This document shows, piece by piece, positions 16,428-25,450 of a DNA stretch of 64,000 nucleotides. The stretch covers positions 62,001-126,000 of the forward strand of contig NZ_JAJQRC010000004.1 in assembly GCF_046533115.1 (NCBI RefSeq), read 5' to 3'. Position 1 is the first letter of the stretch. Every line of letters begins with the position of its first letter. This DNA is from JAIRMO01 sp046533115 (GTDB taxonomy: Bacteria > Spirochaetota > Spirochaetia > Treponematales > Breznakiellaceae). The translations under genes were made by a program, and so were the position numbers. The notes under the pieces were generated by a model, which was given only the letters and a program-made list of their open reading frames with translations, was not told the origin of the DNA and did no database searches.

Positions 16428-17963
16428 CTATGTGTTGGACGCCGCACGAATAATGCTTACTTCGTCGGCCGTTTCCCTGTCCAGTTCCGCCTGAACCATG
16501 CCTTTGCCCAGCACCACAAAGCGGTCGCAGATGGCGGTTAATTCCGCGATTTCGCTGGATATTACCACCACGGAGACTCCGCTTTTTGCAAGCTGCAGGA
16601 TGATCTTGTATATCTCCGACTTGGTACCTACATCAATTCCCCGGGTCGGCTCATCGAGGAAGATAACGTCAAGGCCGCACATGAGCCACTTGGCAAGAAT
16701 TACTTTCTGTTGGTTACCCCCCGACAGATTGGTGATCTGCGTGGACAACCCCGGAGCCTTTACGCTGAGCCTGTCAAAATACTCTCCGGCGATGGCGTAC
16801 TCTTTCTTTTTGTCCAGCAGCAATCCCCTTACCAGTTTATGCAGAATGGTAATGGTCATATTTTCGCAGACGTTCATCGTACCGATAAAGCCGTCTTTTT
16901 TCCGGTCCTCAGTCATGAGTCCTATGCCGTGCCGTTTGGCGTCTATGGGTTCCCTTATTTGAATCGGCTTTCCGTTTTTGATTATCCTGCCCTCCGTATG
17001 GGGGATGACGCCGAAGATAGCCCCCAAAAGTTCCGAGCGGCCAGACCCAACAAGGCCGCCGAGTCCCAGAATCTCCCCCTTCCGTAGGGTGAAACTTACA
17101 TCAGAAATAATGTTTTTCCCGTTTGCGTACGGGTGGGGCACCCGGAAGTTTTCCACCCGCAGCACCTCTTCCCCAATCTCGTGGGTCATGTCAGGATACA
17201 TCATATCCAGACGGCGGCCTATTATATCCTCGATGATCCGTTTACTGTCGTAACCCACGCCCCGTTCCCAAACGCTGATGTGCCTTCCGTCGCGCATCAC
17301 CTCGATGCGATCACAGAGATCAAATACCTCGTCCAGTTTGTGCGAAATATAGAGGCAGGCTATGCCCTCGTCCCTGAGTCGGCGCAGAATGTCCAAAAGG
17401 TTTTTTGTTTCTCCCTCGGTAAGCATTGATGTCGGTTCGTCGAGGATCAGTATTTTCGGATTCCGTACCAGGGCCCGCGCTATACATACGATCTGCTGCA
17501 TGGAAGGGGAAAGGCTGCGTACCGTCATGGTAACGTCGATGTTGGAATTAAGGCGCTTCATCACCTCCTCGGCAGAAATTTCCAGGGTCTTCCAGTCTAT
17601 AAGGCCAAAGCGCGTTTTAGGAGTACAGCCTAGGAGTATATTCTCGGCTACCGAAAGATCAAGTTCCAGGTTAAGTTCCTGGTATATCATCCCGATGCCG
17701 TTGCGCTGGGAATCGAGCGGGGAGGCAAAGCGGCAGGCCGCTCCTTCCAGGACAACCTCTCCTTCGTATTCTGCTGCCGGATAGACACCGCTCAAAATTT
17801 TCATAAGGGTAGATTTTCCCGCGCCGTTTTCCCCCAATACGCCCATAATCTCGTTTGGGAAAAGGTCCAGGGATACTTCCCTCAGCGCCACGGTTCCCAT
17901 GAATTTTTTCGTTACCCTGCGTATCGAAAGGATGGCGTTCTTTTCGGCCTGATTGGAATGCAT
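16428..17963 (-). CDS. Sugar ABC transporter ATPase 1 (RbsA/MglA type, two ATPase domains)
   Basis: This 511-residue duplicated ATPase powers the importer formed with the upstream permease. The first domain has Walker A GENGAGKSTL, Q-loop MIYQELNL, a degenerate signature LSPSMQQ and Walker B ILDEPT. The second has a degenerate Walker A (GLVGSGRSE) and a good signature LSGGNQQK with FLDEPTRGIDVG, the usual asymmetric arrangement. Start ATG 17963 has GAGG 8 nt upstream; the ATG at 17987 would overlap the permease. It is about as similar to the ATPase at 20358 as to any other member, consistent with duplication of the whole transporter. Confidence 0.94.
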   Translation of the reverse strand: MHSNQAEKNAILSIRRVTKKFMGTVALREVSLDLFPNEIMGVLGENGAGKSTLMKILSGVYPAAEYEGEVVLEGAACRFASPLDSQRNGIGMIYQELNLELDLSVAENILLGCTPKTRFGLIDWKTLEISAEEVMKRLNSNIDVTMTVRSLSPSMQQIVCIARALVRNPKILILDEPTSMLTEGETKNLLDILRRLRDEGIACLYISHKLDEVFDLCDRIEVMRDGRHISVWERGVGYDSKRIIEDIIGRRLDMMYPDMTHEIGEEVLRVENFRVPHPYANGKNIISDVSFTLRKGEILGLGGLVGSGRSELLGAIFGVIPHTEGRIIKNGKPIQIREPIDAKRHGIGLMTEDRKKDGFIGTMNVCENMTITILHKLVRGLLLDKKKEYAIAGEYFDRLSVKAPGLSTQITNLSGGNQQKVILAKWLMCGLDVIFLDEPTRGIDVGTKSEIYKIILQLAKSGVSVVVISSEIAELTAICDRFVVLGKGMVQAELDRETADEVSIIRAASNT

Positions 17964-17973
17964 CGTTACCGCC

Positions 17974-18975
17974 TCACCTACCAACATTCTTTAAAGCCTG
18001 GCGCATAATCAGGTTCCGTTTGTACTTGTCAAGGAGGACCGCCAGTATCAGCATCGTACCCACCACAAGGTTCTGCCAGTACACGGATATATGCATCAGC
18101 GTAAGGGAATTGGTCAGCATCTCCATGAAAAATGCGCCCAGGACGGAGCCGATAATGGTGCCTATTCCGCCGAAAGTCGAGGTGCCGCCGATGATAGCCG
18201 CGCAGATTACGGTAAGCTCATATCCGCTGCCCGCGGCGGCTTCCGCCGAACCGAGCCGCGCCGACATGAAGATCCCCGCAGTAGCCGCCAGGGTAGAAGT
18301 AACGATGTATACCCACAGTTCTGTCTTCTTAGTACGGATGCCGGATATACGGGCTGCTTCTCTGTTTCCGCCAAGCGCGTAAATACTGCGGCCAAATTCC
18401 GTATTGGAGAGAACGATGTGCCCTATCACGGCGGCGAAGAGGGCAAAAATAACAACCATAGGAATTCCCAAGGGCCGGATTTTTTCAATCGCGGTAATAT
18501 TTGCCGGGAGAGGATAGATGGGTACGCCCTTGGTAAGGACCTGCACCAGCCCTTTCGCGGCGTATTGCATACCCAGTGTTACTATCAGGGGCGGTATGCC
18601 GGTTTTGACAACGATAGAACCGTTTATAAGACCGATAAGCATACCCATGGCCATACCCAAAAGAACCGCCAGGAAAGAGGGAAGTCCGGCGCGACAGGCC
18701 ATTCCAGTAATAACGCCGCCAAGGGCCAGGACTGAACCCACGGAAAGATCCAGGCCGCCAGTGATAAGGATAAAAGTCATTCCTACTACGGTGATAAGGG
18801 GAAACCCCGCTGAACGCAGGATGTTAAACTGGTTTGCACCTGAAATAAAGGTTGGATTAATGATGGATACAAAGCTCATGTACAGGACAAGCATGATAAT
18901 GATGCTGCTTTCCTGACGTTGAATAAAACGTCCCATGGTAATAATATGCCGTTTCCTGACGGGTTGACTATTCAT
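17974..18975 (-). CDS. Sugar ABC transporter permease 1 (RbsC type)
   Basis: A single-type membrane permease, expected to work as a homodimer. About eight to ten hydrophobic segments are visible. The conserved segments GGLDLSVGSVLALGG, GIPPLIVTLGMQY and GSGYELTVICAAIIGGTSTFGG (the EAA-like ATPase contact) define the RbsC/AraH family. The start is uncertain: ATG 18975 gives a normal short N-terminus, ATG 18936 is possible, and a TTG at 19014 extends it; none has a clear Shine-Dalgarno. A -35/-10-like pair TTTACT-17-TATAAA on the minus strand (19023-19051) lies just upstream. Closely paralogous to the divergent permease at 19355. Confidence 0.92.
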   Translation of the reverse strand: MNSQPVRKRHIITMGRFIQRQESSIIIMLVLYMSFVSIINPTFISGANQFNILRSAGFPLITVVGMTFILITGGLDLSVGSVLALGGVITGMACRAGLPSFLAVLLGMAMGMLIGLINGSIVVKTGIPPLIVTLGMQYAAKGLVQVLTKGVPIYPLPANITAIEKIRPLGIPMVVIFALFAAVIGHIVLSNTEFGRSIYALGGNREAARISGIRTKKTELWVYIVTSTLAATAGIFMSARLGSAEAAAGSGYELTVICAAIIGGTSTFGGIGTIIGSVLGAFFMEMLTNSLTLMHISVYWQNLVVGTMLILAVLLDKYKRNLIMRQALKNVGR

Positions 18976-19085
18976 AGTGATCTTATAGTAAATGGAGACA
19001 GGGAAATAACGCAACCGAAATGTTTATAAAAATATTGCAAATAATAGTAAAATTTTGCCACCCTTCGTATTATCAAGTTGCCGAT

Positions 19086-19119
19086 GGAACGATTTTGTCA
19101 TTCAGAACAAAATTGTTCC
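19086..19119. promoter_or_regulatory. Large inverted repeat between divergent sugar operons, candidate operator
   Basis: Two 13-bp arms (19086-19098 and 19107-19119, one mismatch, 8-bp gap) of the type GGAACRATTTTGT face each other; within the right arm GAACAAAATTGTTC (19105-19118) is itself a perfect palindrome. The site lies midway between the leftward permease and the promoter at 19161, so a single regulator could act on both operons. Which protein binds it is unknown; the YesN-like regulator or the ROK family are candidates. The rest of 18976-19160 shows only AT-rich DNA. Confidence 0.55.
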
Positions 19120-19160
19120 CGTTTGATAGCATTACATAAAAAAGAACTGTTAAAAAAAGC

Positions 19161-19221
19161 TTGACAAGTAAAAAAAACGGGGGTATCATCAAACCGAATT
19201 CTTACGGAAAGTGTAAGAAGT
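19161..19221 (+). promoter_or_regulatory. Promoter/operator block of the rightward sugar operon, copy 1
   Basis: TTGACA (19161-19166), 17-nt spacer, TATCAT (19184-19189) form a good promoter. Just past the expected start point lies CTTACGGAAAGTGTAAG (19201-19217), with CTTAC/GTAAG as inverted halves. The entire block, including the A-run and CGGGGGTAT of the spacer, recurs at 23002-23062 with few changes. Such position right after +1 is typical of repressor roadblocks. About 160 nt of leader follows before the permease ATG; the frame 19255-19354 has no convincing gene. Confidence 0.7.
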
Positions 19222-19354
19222 ATTTGCGACAGAAGACGAACTGTAGTAGTTTCGATGAATTCCGGGGTCAGATCGGTCAAAGGGCAAGATATCGATGCGG
19301 GGAACATAAACAGGGGAAAAATATTCCGGCATAAAGCAGTTAAAAGGTGGTGGC

Positions 19355-20326
19355 ATGAAAGGAATTGGGAAATTTATAAAACGTTTCTTTATCATGCAGG
19401 AGAGCGGCGTTCTTATTCTGACGGTACTGTTTATAATCATTGTCGCAACACGGAACAAGGTATTCCTCTCTCAGGCGAATATTCTTAATGTTCTTAGGGC
19501 ATCGGGTTTTACATTAATAACAACCATCGGTATGACCTTGGTACTCATTGCCGGAGGGCTGGACCTTTCAGTCGGATCGGTATTATGTCTTGGAGGTGTT
19601 ACCTGTGCAATGGCTTTAGAGGCAGGTCTACCCGTATTTCTCTGTATCCTTATCGGTATTGTAACCGGCGCATTGGTTGGAATTTTTAATGCGATTGTGG
19701 TTGTTAAAATCGGTATCCCCCCCTTAATGGTCACCCTCGGGACCCAGTATGTCGCACGCGGTTTTTGTATCGGGCTTACCAAGGGTGTCCCGATTTTCCC
19801 ATTGCCCCAGGCATTCCAGAACATTGAACAGCAGAATATGATCTGGAAGATACCAAATATCGTAATCATTGCTCTGGTTCTTTCGGTAATTGCCTTTGTC
19901 GCGATGAAATATACCAGTTTTGGCCGTAATGTTTACGCGGTAGGAGGCAATGCTGAAGCAGCCCGTATTTCGGGGGTTAATATCAACAAAGTGTACTATT
20001 CTGTCTACATAATTATCGGAGCGCTGGCGGGACTGACCGGGGTACTGATGGCTTCGCGGCTTGGTTCGGGACAGGCCACTGCAGGGACAGGCTACGAATT
20101 GACCGTAATTGCTGCCGCCGTAATAGGAGGCACAAGTACTTTCGGCGGCATTGGTTCCGTTGCGGGGTCTGTCCTCGGAGCCTTGTTTATGCAGATTATG
20201 GGGAATTCCCTGACGGTTATGAAAATAGATGTGTACTGGCAAAACGTTGCCATCGGGATGATCCTCCTCCTGGCCGTAATAATGGACCAGTACAGGAGAA
20301 CGACGCTGCTACGAAGCGGCGTATAG
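19355..20326 (+). CDS. Sugar ABC transporter permease 2 (RbsC type)
   Basis: A paralogue of the divergent permease, with the same landmarks: GGLDLSVGSVLCLGG, GIPPLMVTLGTQY, LTKGVPIFPLP and GTGYELTVIAAAVIGGTSTFGG. Around nine hydrophobic segments span its 323 residues. The ATG at 19355 follows GGTGG (weak site) and gives a short cytoplasmic N-terminus (MKGIGKFIKRFF). First gene of a rightward operon with its ATPase and binding protein. It is predicted to import a related but perhaps not identical sugar, since the two binding proteins have diverged more than the permeases. Confidence 0.93.
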   Translation: MKGIGKFIKRFFIMQESGVLILTVLFIIIVATRNKVFLSQANILNVLRASGFTLITTIGMTLVLIAGGLDLSVGSVLCLGGVTCAMALEAGLPVFLCILIGIVTGALVGIFNAIVVVKIGIPPLMVTLGTQYVARGFCIGLTKGVPIFPLPQAFQNIEQQNMIWKIPNIVIIALVLSVIAFVAMKYTSFGRNVYAVGGNAEAARISGVNINKVYYSVYIIIGALAGLTGVLMASRLGSGQATAGTGYELTVIAAAVIGGTSTFGGIGSVAGSVLGALFMQIMGNSLTVMKIDVYWQNVAIGMILLLAVIMDQYRRTTLLRSGV

Positions 20327-20357
20327 ATCGGCGTAGTTTGTTTTTCCAGGAAATCCA

Positions 20358-21878
20358 ATGGAAAGTTATAATCTTGGCATAAGGAATGTCACAAAAAAAT
20401 TTCCCGGCACTGTGGCTTTGGACGGCATAAGTTTTAATCTTCGCCGTCAGGAAATCCTTGCCGTGCTTGGGGAGAACGGCGCGGGAAAAAGTACGCTGAT
20501 GAAGATTCTCAGCGGCAGTTATCCCCATGGCTCATACACGGGTGAAATCGTGACATCGGAAGGCGAACCGCTGATATTCCAAAACAATGGTGACGCCGAA
20601 AAGGCCGGGATCGGAATGATCTATCAGGAAAAAAACCTTATGCTTGATCTGAGCATAGCGGAAAATATCCTTATAGGTCATATGCCCAAAAACAGCGCAC
20701 GGGTTATCGATTGGAAAAAGGCGCGTAAAATTGCGGTATCAGAACTAGAAAGGCTGGGAATGACTGGCATTGATGTTACCATGCATGTCCGGTATCTAAA
20801 CGCAAGTATGCAACAATTAATCTGTATCGCAAGGGCCCTTGTTAAAAAACCAAGGATTTTGATTCTTGATGAACCCACATCATGTCTGACGGAACAGGAA
20901 ACAGCTTCCTTAATATCAATTATCAGAGGCTTAAAGGAACGCGGCATTTCCTGCCTCTATATTTCCCACAAACTGGATGAAATATTTGAACTATGCGATC
21001 GCGCCGTCATTTTACGGGACGGCAAATTCATTTCCGAATACGAGCGGGATGCTTTTAATCCCGGGAAAATTATTGAAGACATTGTCGGCAGACGCATTAA
21101 AATCGCCTATCCAAAAATTCCAAAACAAATCGGCGATGAAGTGTTGAGGGTAGAACACATTAAGGTCGAACACCCCTTTGCATACGGCAAGAACATTATA
21201 GAGGATGTAAGTTTTAGCCTGCGGAGAGGCGAAGTTCTGGGACTGGCGGGACTGGTCGGATCGGGGAGAAGCGAACTCTTAATGGCCGTATTCGGGGGAA
21301 GGCCGATGTTGTCCGGAACTGTCTATGTTGACGGAAAAAAAACAAACATAAAAAGTCCTTCGGATGCAAAAAAACTTGGAATGGGTTTCCTGACGGAAGA
21401 CAGAAAGACCGATGGCTATATCCCCTGTCTCAATATCCGCGAAAACATGGTACTGACTATACTCAATATGATCACCAAATGGTCGTTTGTCAAAGGGAAG
21501 ACAGAAAAATTAAAATCCGGCAGTATGTTCAGCCAGCTCAGGATCAAGGCGTCGGGCATTAACACCGGAATCATGAGCCTTTCCGGCGGCAATCAACAGA
21601 AAGTCCTGATAGCCAAATGGCTGCTTACAAATATGAAAATACTGTTTCTTGACGAACCAACCCGGGGAATCGATGTCGGAACCAAAATGGAAATTTACAG
21701 GATGATCGGTGATTTGGCGACTCAGGGTATGGCCGTTGTGATGATTTCATCGGAACTTCCTGAATTGTTGGGTATTTGCGACAGGTTCATTGTGCTGAGC
21801 AAGGGGGTCGTTGCCAGGGAATTGAGCAGGGAAGAGGCGGATGAAAAGCAGATATTGCATTATGCGTCAAACCTGTAA
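20358..21878 (+). CDS. Sugar ABC transporter ATPase 2 (RbsA/MglA type)
   Basis: A 506-residue duplicated ATPase. Domain 1: GENGAGKSTL, MIYQEKNL, LNASMQQ, ILDEPTSC. Domain 2: GLVGSGRSELL, MGFLTEDRKTDGY, LSGGNQQK, FLDEPTRGIDVG. Like ATPase 1 it has a degenerate signature in domain 1. AGGAAATCC precedes the ATG at 20358. The close similarity to ATPase 1 across both domains, in a cluster of the same gene order, indicates a whole-operon duplication followed by inversion. Confidence 0.94.
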   Translation: MESYNLGIRNVTKKFPGTVALDGISFNLRRQEILAVLGENGAGKSTLMKILSGSYPHGSYTGEIVTSEGEPLIFQNNGDAEKAGIGMIYQEKNLMLDLSIAENILIGHMPKNSARVIDWKKARKIAVSELERLGMTGIDVTMHVRYLNASMQQLICIARALVKKPRILILDEPTSCLTEQETASLISIIRGLKERGISCLYISHKLDEIFELCDRAVILRDGKFISEYERDAFNPGKIIEDIVGRRIKIAYPKIPKQIGDEVLRVEHIKVEHPFAYGKNIIEDVSFSLRRGEVLGLAGLVGSGRSELLMAVFGGRPMLSGTVYVDGKKTNIKSPSDAKKLGMGFLTEDRKTDGYIPCLNIRENMVLTILNMITKWSFVKGKTEKLKSGSMFSQLRIKASGINTGIMSLSGGNQQKVLIAKWLLTNMKILFLDEPTRGIDVGTKMEIYRMIGDLATQGMAVVMISSELPELLGICDRFIVLSKGVVARELSREEADEKQILHYASNL

Positions 21879-21942
21879 TCGCTCATTCATTGCATTTTTG
21901 TTGCGTATGCAATAAAAAATATTATTTTTAGGAGGTAATTGT

Positions 21943-22941
21943 ATGAAAAGGATTTTTTGCTGCATTTTGGCGGGTGTTTTCTGCCTTGTACTGTTAATCG
22001 GCTGCCAGGGAAAAGGTGAAAAAGCGCAAGCAGCCGAGGCAGCTTCTTCCTCATCTTCAAAGCAGATCGAAATATGGTTTGTAACCCCGCTGATTGCTCA
22101 CCCCGTATGGCTTGATGCAAAAACAGCATTTGAACAGGCATGCAGGGATTACGGCATTAACGGTTCTTGGGTTGGTCCGGTGGGTATCGATATTGACGAA
22201 ATGATCAAACAGATAGACCTTGCCATCGCATCAGAGGTAGACGGTATAATTACCATGCCTTTAAACCCCGAGGCTATGCGGCCCGCACTTAAGCGGGCTA
22301 CCGATGCGGGTATAGCAGTGGTACTGATGAACTCCGATGATCCCCAGGTTGAAAGGCTTGCATATCTGGGACTGGGCAACAAAAATTTCGGAGAAACCCA
22401 GGCCGTAACGGCGCTGAAGTACCTCAACGGACGCAAACCGGTTATCGCCGCCATGGTAGCCGATCTGACACAGGCTTCGGCCCGGGAAATGCTTCAGGCA
22501 GCGGAGGCGAAATTCAAAGAGGCTGGCGATTATGAGTGGGTACAAACCGTCGAAGGGGCAAGCGAGCTATCACAGGAACTGCAGAAATATCAGGATATTT
22601 TTACCACCTATCCTGAAACAAACGTCGTTCTAAATATAGTTGCCGATGGCGCTTCCGCGGCTGCAAAAGTTATGGAGGAAAGAGGCTTTCAGAGCGTCGC
22701 CATCATCGGCATCAGCGATATGGAAGACACCCTCGCCTATATCGAGAAAGGTACGGTGTACGCTACTCTAACCGAGAATTATCCCCGTATGGGTTACCAA
22801 CCCGTAACCTGGCTCTACGAATACCTGACCGAGGGAAAAAGGCCCGCCAATATAGTAAATGATACCGGAACGGTTGTTGTTACCCAGGCCAACCTTAAAA
22901 CTTACAAACAAGAACTGTCGGACAGGTCCCTCTGGAAGTAG
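21943..22941 (+). CDS. Sugar-binding lipoprotein of ABC system 2
   Basis: A type I periplasmic binding protein, anchored as a lipoprotein: the signal peptide ends in LLIGC with the lipobox Cys at residue 21. It is followed by a Ser/Ala-rich linker and the binding fold (WFVTPLIAHPVW, DGIITMPLNP, VVLMNSDDP, NDTGTVVVTQ). Its paralogue at 15341 has instead a cleaved signal peptide, so one is tethered and the other free. AGGAGG lies 7 nt before the ATG. The ligand is unknown. After this gene a second copy of the promoter block begins. Confidence 0.93.
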   Translation: MKRIFCCILAGVFCLVLLIGCQGKGEKAQAAEAASSSSSKQIEIWFVTPLIAHPVWLDAKTAFEQACRDYGINGSWVGPVGIDIDEMIKQIDLAIASEVDGIITMPLNPEAMRPALKRATDAGIAVVLMNSDDPQVERLAYLGLGNKNFGETQAVTALKYLNGRKPVIAAMVADLTQASAREMLQAAEAKFKEAGDYEWVQTVEGASELSQELQKYQDIFTTYPETNVVLNIVADGASAAAKVMEERGFQSVAIIGISDMEDTLAYIEKGTVYATLTENYPRMGYQPVTWLYEYLTEGKRPANIVNDTGTVVVTQANLKTYKQELSDRSLWK

Positions 22942-23001
22942 AATTTGACAGGGTGTATAGCCGGGTCTATATACCCCTCTGCTTTTGTTTTACAAAAAAA
23001 C

Positions 23002-23062
23002 TTGACAAGTACAAAAAACGGGGGTATTGTTAAATCGTTTTCTTACGGAGAGTGCAATAAGT
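23002..23062 (+). promoter_or_regulatory. Promoter/operator block, copy 2, ahead of the Gfo/Idh gene
   Basis: TTGACA (23002-23007), 17-nt spacer, TATTGT (23025-23030), then CTTACGGAGAGTGCAATAAG (23042-23061). Over about 60 bp this is the same block as at 19161-19221, with identical spacing between all parts. It makes the dehydrogenase and the third ABC system an independently started transcript under the same control as system 2. Confidence 0.7.
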
Positions 23063-23079
23063 TTTGAGGGAGGTTTGAT

Positions 23080-24354
23080 ATGTCTGCAATACGGGCCGTA
23101 CTTTTTGGCGCGGGGGATCGGGGAACCACGGCATACGCGCCTTATGCGTTGGAATACCCCGATGAATTAAAATTTGTGGCGGTGGCGGAACACCGGCAAA
23201 GCCGGCGTGAAAATTTCGCAAGGCTTCATGGAATTCCTCCAAATCAATGTTATGAACGGGGGGAAGATTTTTGGGCTCAGCCGAAAATAGCGGATGCCGC
23301 CGTTATCTGCACATCGGATAAAGAACACTACCTGCCGGCCAAAACCGCGCTGGAGAATGGTTATCATGTACTTTTGGAAAAACCGCTTTCTACAAACGCG
23401 GCCCGGTGTATTGCCCTTAAAGAGATCGCGGAAAAGAACCATGTTACCCTGATGACCTGTTATGTGCTGCGGTATACGCCGTTTTACCAGCGGCTGTACG
23501 AACTGATAGAGCAGGGAAAAATCGGCAGGCTCCTTTCCATCCAGGAGCATGAGAATGTTGGGTTTGCCCATTTTTCCCACAGTTATGTCCGGGGCAACTG
23601 GCATAATACGGAAAGATCCTGTTCCATGATCCTTTCCAAGTCCTGTCACGATTTGGATATTTTTTATTGGTTCGCGGGAAGCCCCTGTAAATCCGTACAA
23701 TCCTTCGGTAATCTGAACTACTTTACCCAGGCCAATGCCCCTCGGGGCGCAACGGAACGCTGTACCGACGGCTGTCCCGCACGGGAAGCATGCGTCTACT
23801 ATGCCCCGGTTCTGTATGGCCGGGAAAATTCCGGATTTGCCTCGTCCATTGTGGCGGACGGCGCAGATCCCTCGGCCCGAATGGAAGCCCTTAAAACCGG
23901 TCCCTATGGAAAATGTGTGTTCCGCAATGACAACGATGCATGTGACAACCAGGTAGTAAATATACTTTTCGAAAACGGCATTACGGTGTCTTTTATTATT
24001 AACGGACTTACTTATGAATGTAACCGGAATATACGCTTATACGGAACAGAGGGCGAGGTCCGGGGCGATCTGTTAAGGAACACCATTGATGTTTACAGTT
24101 TCCGCGGCGGGGCTACCGAACACATAGAATTGCACGGTTACCAGGATCGTCACGGCGGCGGGGACCATGGCATTATTCATGACTTTGTAGAGGTACTGCG
24201 GGGTGGCGGAAAAAAGCTGACGACCGTACAGAATTCTCTGGAGAGTCATATTATCGCCTTTGCCGCCGAAGAATCCCGCCGGACCGGCAGAGTAGTGGAA
24301 ATGAAAGAATATGCCGCTCAGTTAAAAAACACCGGGGATTTGAATTGCGAATAA
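23080..24354 (+). CDS. Gfo/Idh/MocA-family oxidoreductase
   Basis: An NAD(P)-dependent dehydrogenase of sugars, sugar acids or inositol. The N-terminal Rossmann fold starts at VLFGAGDRG, and the catalytic EKPLS motif (Lys at about residue 102) is intact. The C-terminal alpha/beta domain has the family His in KSCHDLDIFYWFAG. A Cys-rich insertion (CTDGCPAREACVYYAP, about residues 226-242) is less usual and might bind metal. GGGAGG precedes the ATG by 7 nt. It shares a transcript with the third ABC system, suggesting it oxidises the imported sugar or a product of it. Confidence 0.9.
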   Translation: MSAIRAVLFGAGDRGTTAYAPYALEYPDELKFVAVAEHRQSRRENFARLHGIPPNQCYERGEDFWAQPKIADAAVICTSDKEHYLPAKTALENGYHVLLEKPLSTNAARCIALKEIAEKNHVTLMTCYVLRYTPFYQRLYELIEQGKIGRLLSIQEHENVGFAHFSHSYVRGNWHNTERSCSMILSKSCHDLDIFYWFAGSPCKSVQSFGNLNYFTQANAPRGATERCTDGCPAREACVYYAPVLYGRENSGFASSIVADGADPSARMEALKTGPYGKCVFRNDNDACDNQVVNILFENGITVSFIINGLTYECNRNIRLYGTEGEVRGDLLRNTIDVYSFRGGATEHIELHGYQDRHGGGDHGIIHDFVEVLRGGGKKLTTVQNSLESHIIAFAAEESRRTGRVVEMKEYAAQLKNTGDLNCE

Positions 24355-24399
24355 ATTCGGTTCTTGTGAGCCGGAATAAAACGTTTTGGAGGAAAAGTT

Positions 24400-25389
24400 A
24401 TGAAAAAAGTCATTATCATCCTGTTTGCTGTAATGACAATCGGATTTCCGCTGTTTGCGGGCGGCGGAAAAGCCAGCGGTACGGCGGCAAAGCAGCCCGG
24501 CCAGTTAACCTTTGGGTATATTACCCAAAGCCTGGAATTTGACTGGTGCAAATCTTCGGCGGATGCGTTTGAGTATGCCTGCGCTCAGAAGGGGGTAAAA
24601 TCTATAATTATGGACCCCCAGAATAATCTGGAAAAGGCCATGAGTCAATTCGAAGATCTGATCAATCAAAAGGTCGACGGTATATCGATTTATACCCTGA
24701 CTCCTGAACTTGACAAGCAGATGGCGGATCGCGCAAAGAGTGCGGGAATTCCCGTGGTATTCGAAAATGGATTACCTTCACCGGATACTGATTATATAGC
24801 CTGCGTGGCTTGCCAGTATGCCGACATCGGATACGCGGCGATGGAATACATCAGCAAAAAATGGCCTGGCGCCAAAATTCTGTATGTACAGGGTGCTCCC
24901 GGCATGGGTGTTTTGGAAGAGTACATGATCGGCGTAGAGAAGGGTCTTAAAACCTTTACGAATATTTCCATCGTGGAGATGCAGCCCACCGATTGGGGCG
25001 CCGAGCTGTCATTAAACGTAACACAAAACGTGATCCAGTCCGGCAAGAGCTTCGATGTTGTGTTCGCCAATAATGAGCAGATGGCAACAGGTGTTGTGGT
25101 GGCCCTGAAAGACGCCCAATTAATGGGCAAGGTCAAAGTAGTAGCCACTGGCGGCAGCCCCCAGGGACTCGAGGCAATTCAGAAGGGAGAACTTGACGCG
25201 ACCATGAGCGCCCCGGTCTGTATTCAGGGCATTACAACCTTCAAGAATCTCTGGATGGCGGTAAAAGGTCAGACTCCTCCGAAATTTACACCCGTACCGA
25301 TTCTCCCCATCGACAAAGAAAATCTTGGGGATGCTATGTTATGGACAAGTTATGACAAAGCCTATTCCTATGTCGGCGGAATAGATTAA
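24400..25389 (+). CDS. Periplasmic sugar-binding protein of ABC system 3
   Basis: RbsB-type binding protein with a signal peptide (residues 1-20, ending PLFA) and a Gly-rich mature start. The fold motifs include FGYITQSLEFDW, DGISIYTLTPELD, GIPVVFENG and VVFANNEQMATG. It is not a close paralogue of the binding proteins at 15341 or 21943, so a different ligand is likely. GGAGG lies 8 nt upstream of the ATG. Trp/Asp-rich ligand pocket details cannot be assigned. Confidence 0.9.
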   Translation: MKKVIIILFAVMTIGFPLFAGGGKASGTAAKQPGQLTFGYITQSLEFDWCKSSADAFEYACAQKGVKSIIMDPQNNLEKAMSQFEDLINQKVDGISIYTLTPELDKQMADRAKSAGIPVVFENGLPSPDTDYIACVACQYADIGYAAMEYISKKWPGAKILYVQGAPGMGVLEEYMIGVEKGLKTFTNISIVEMQPTDWGAELSLNVTQNVIQSGKSFDVVFANNEQMATGVVVALKDAQLMGKVKVVATGGSPQGLEAIQKGELDATMSAPVCIQGITTFKNLWMAVKGQTPPKFTPVPILPIDKENLGDAMLWTSYDKAYSYVGGID

Positions 25390-25450
25390 CCGACAAGGTA
25401 GCGGGGAACTTCAAGGGACCGGCAATGGTTTTAAGAGGTTCCCTGTTTTA

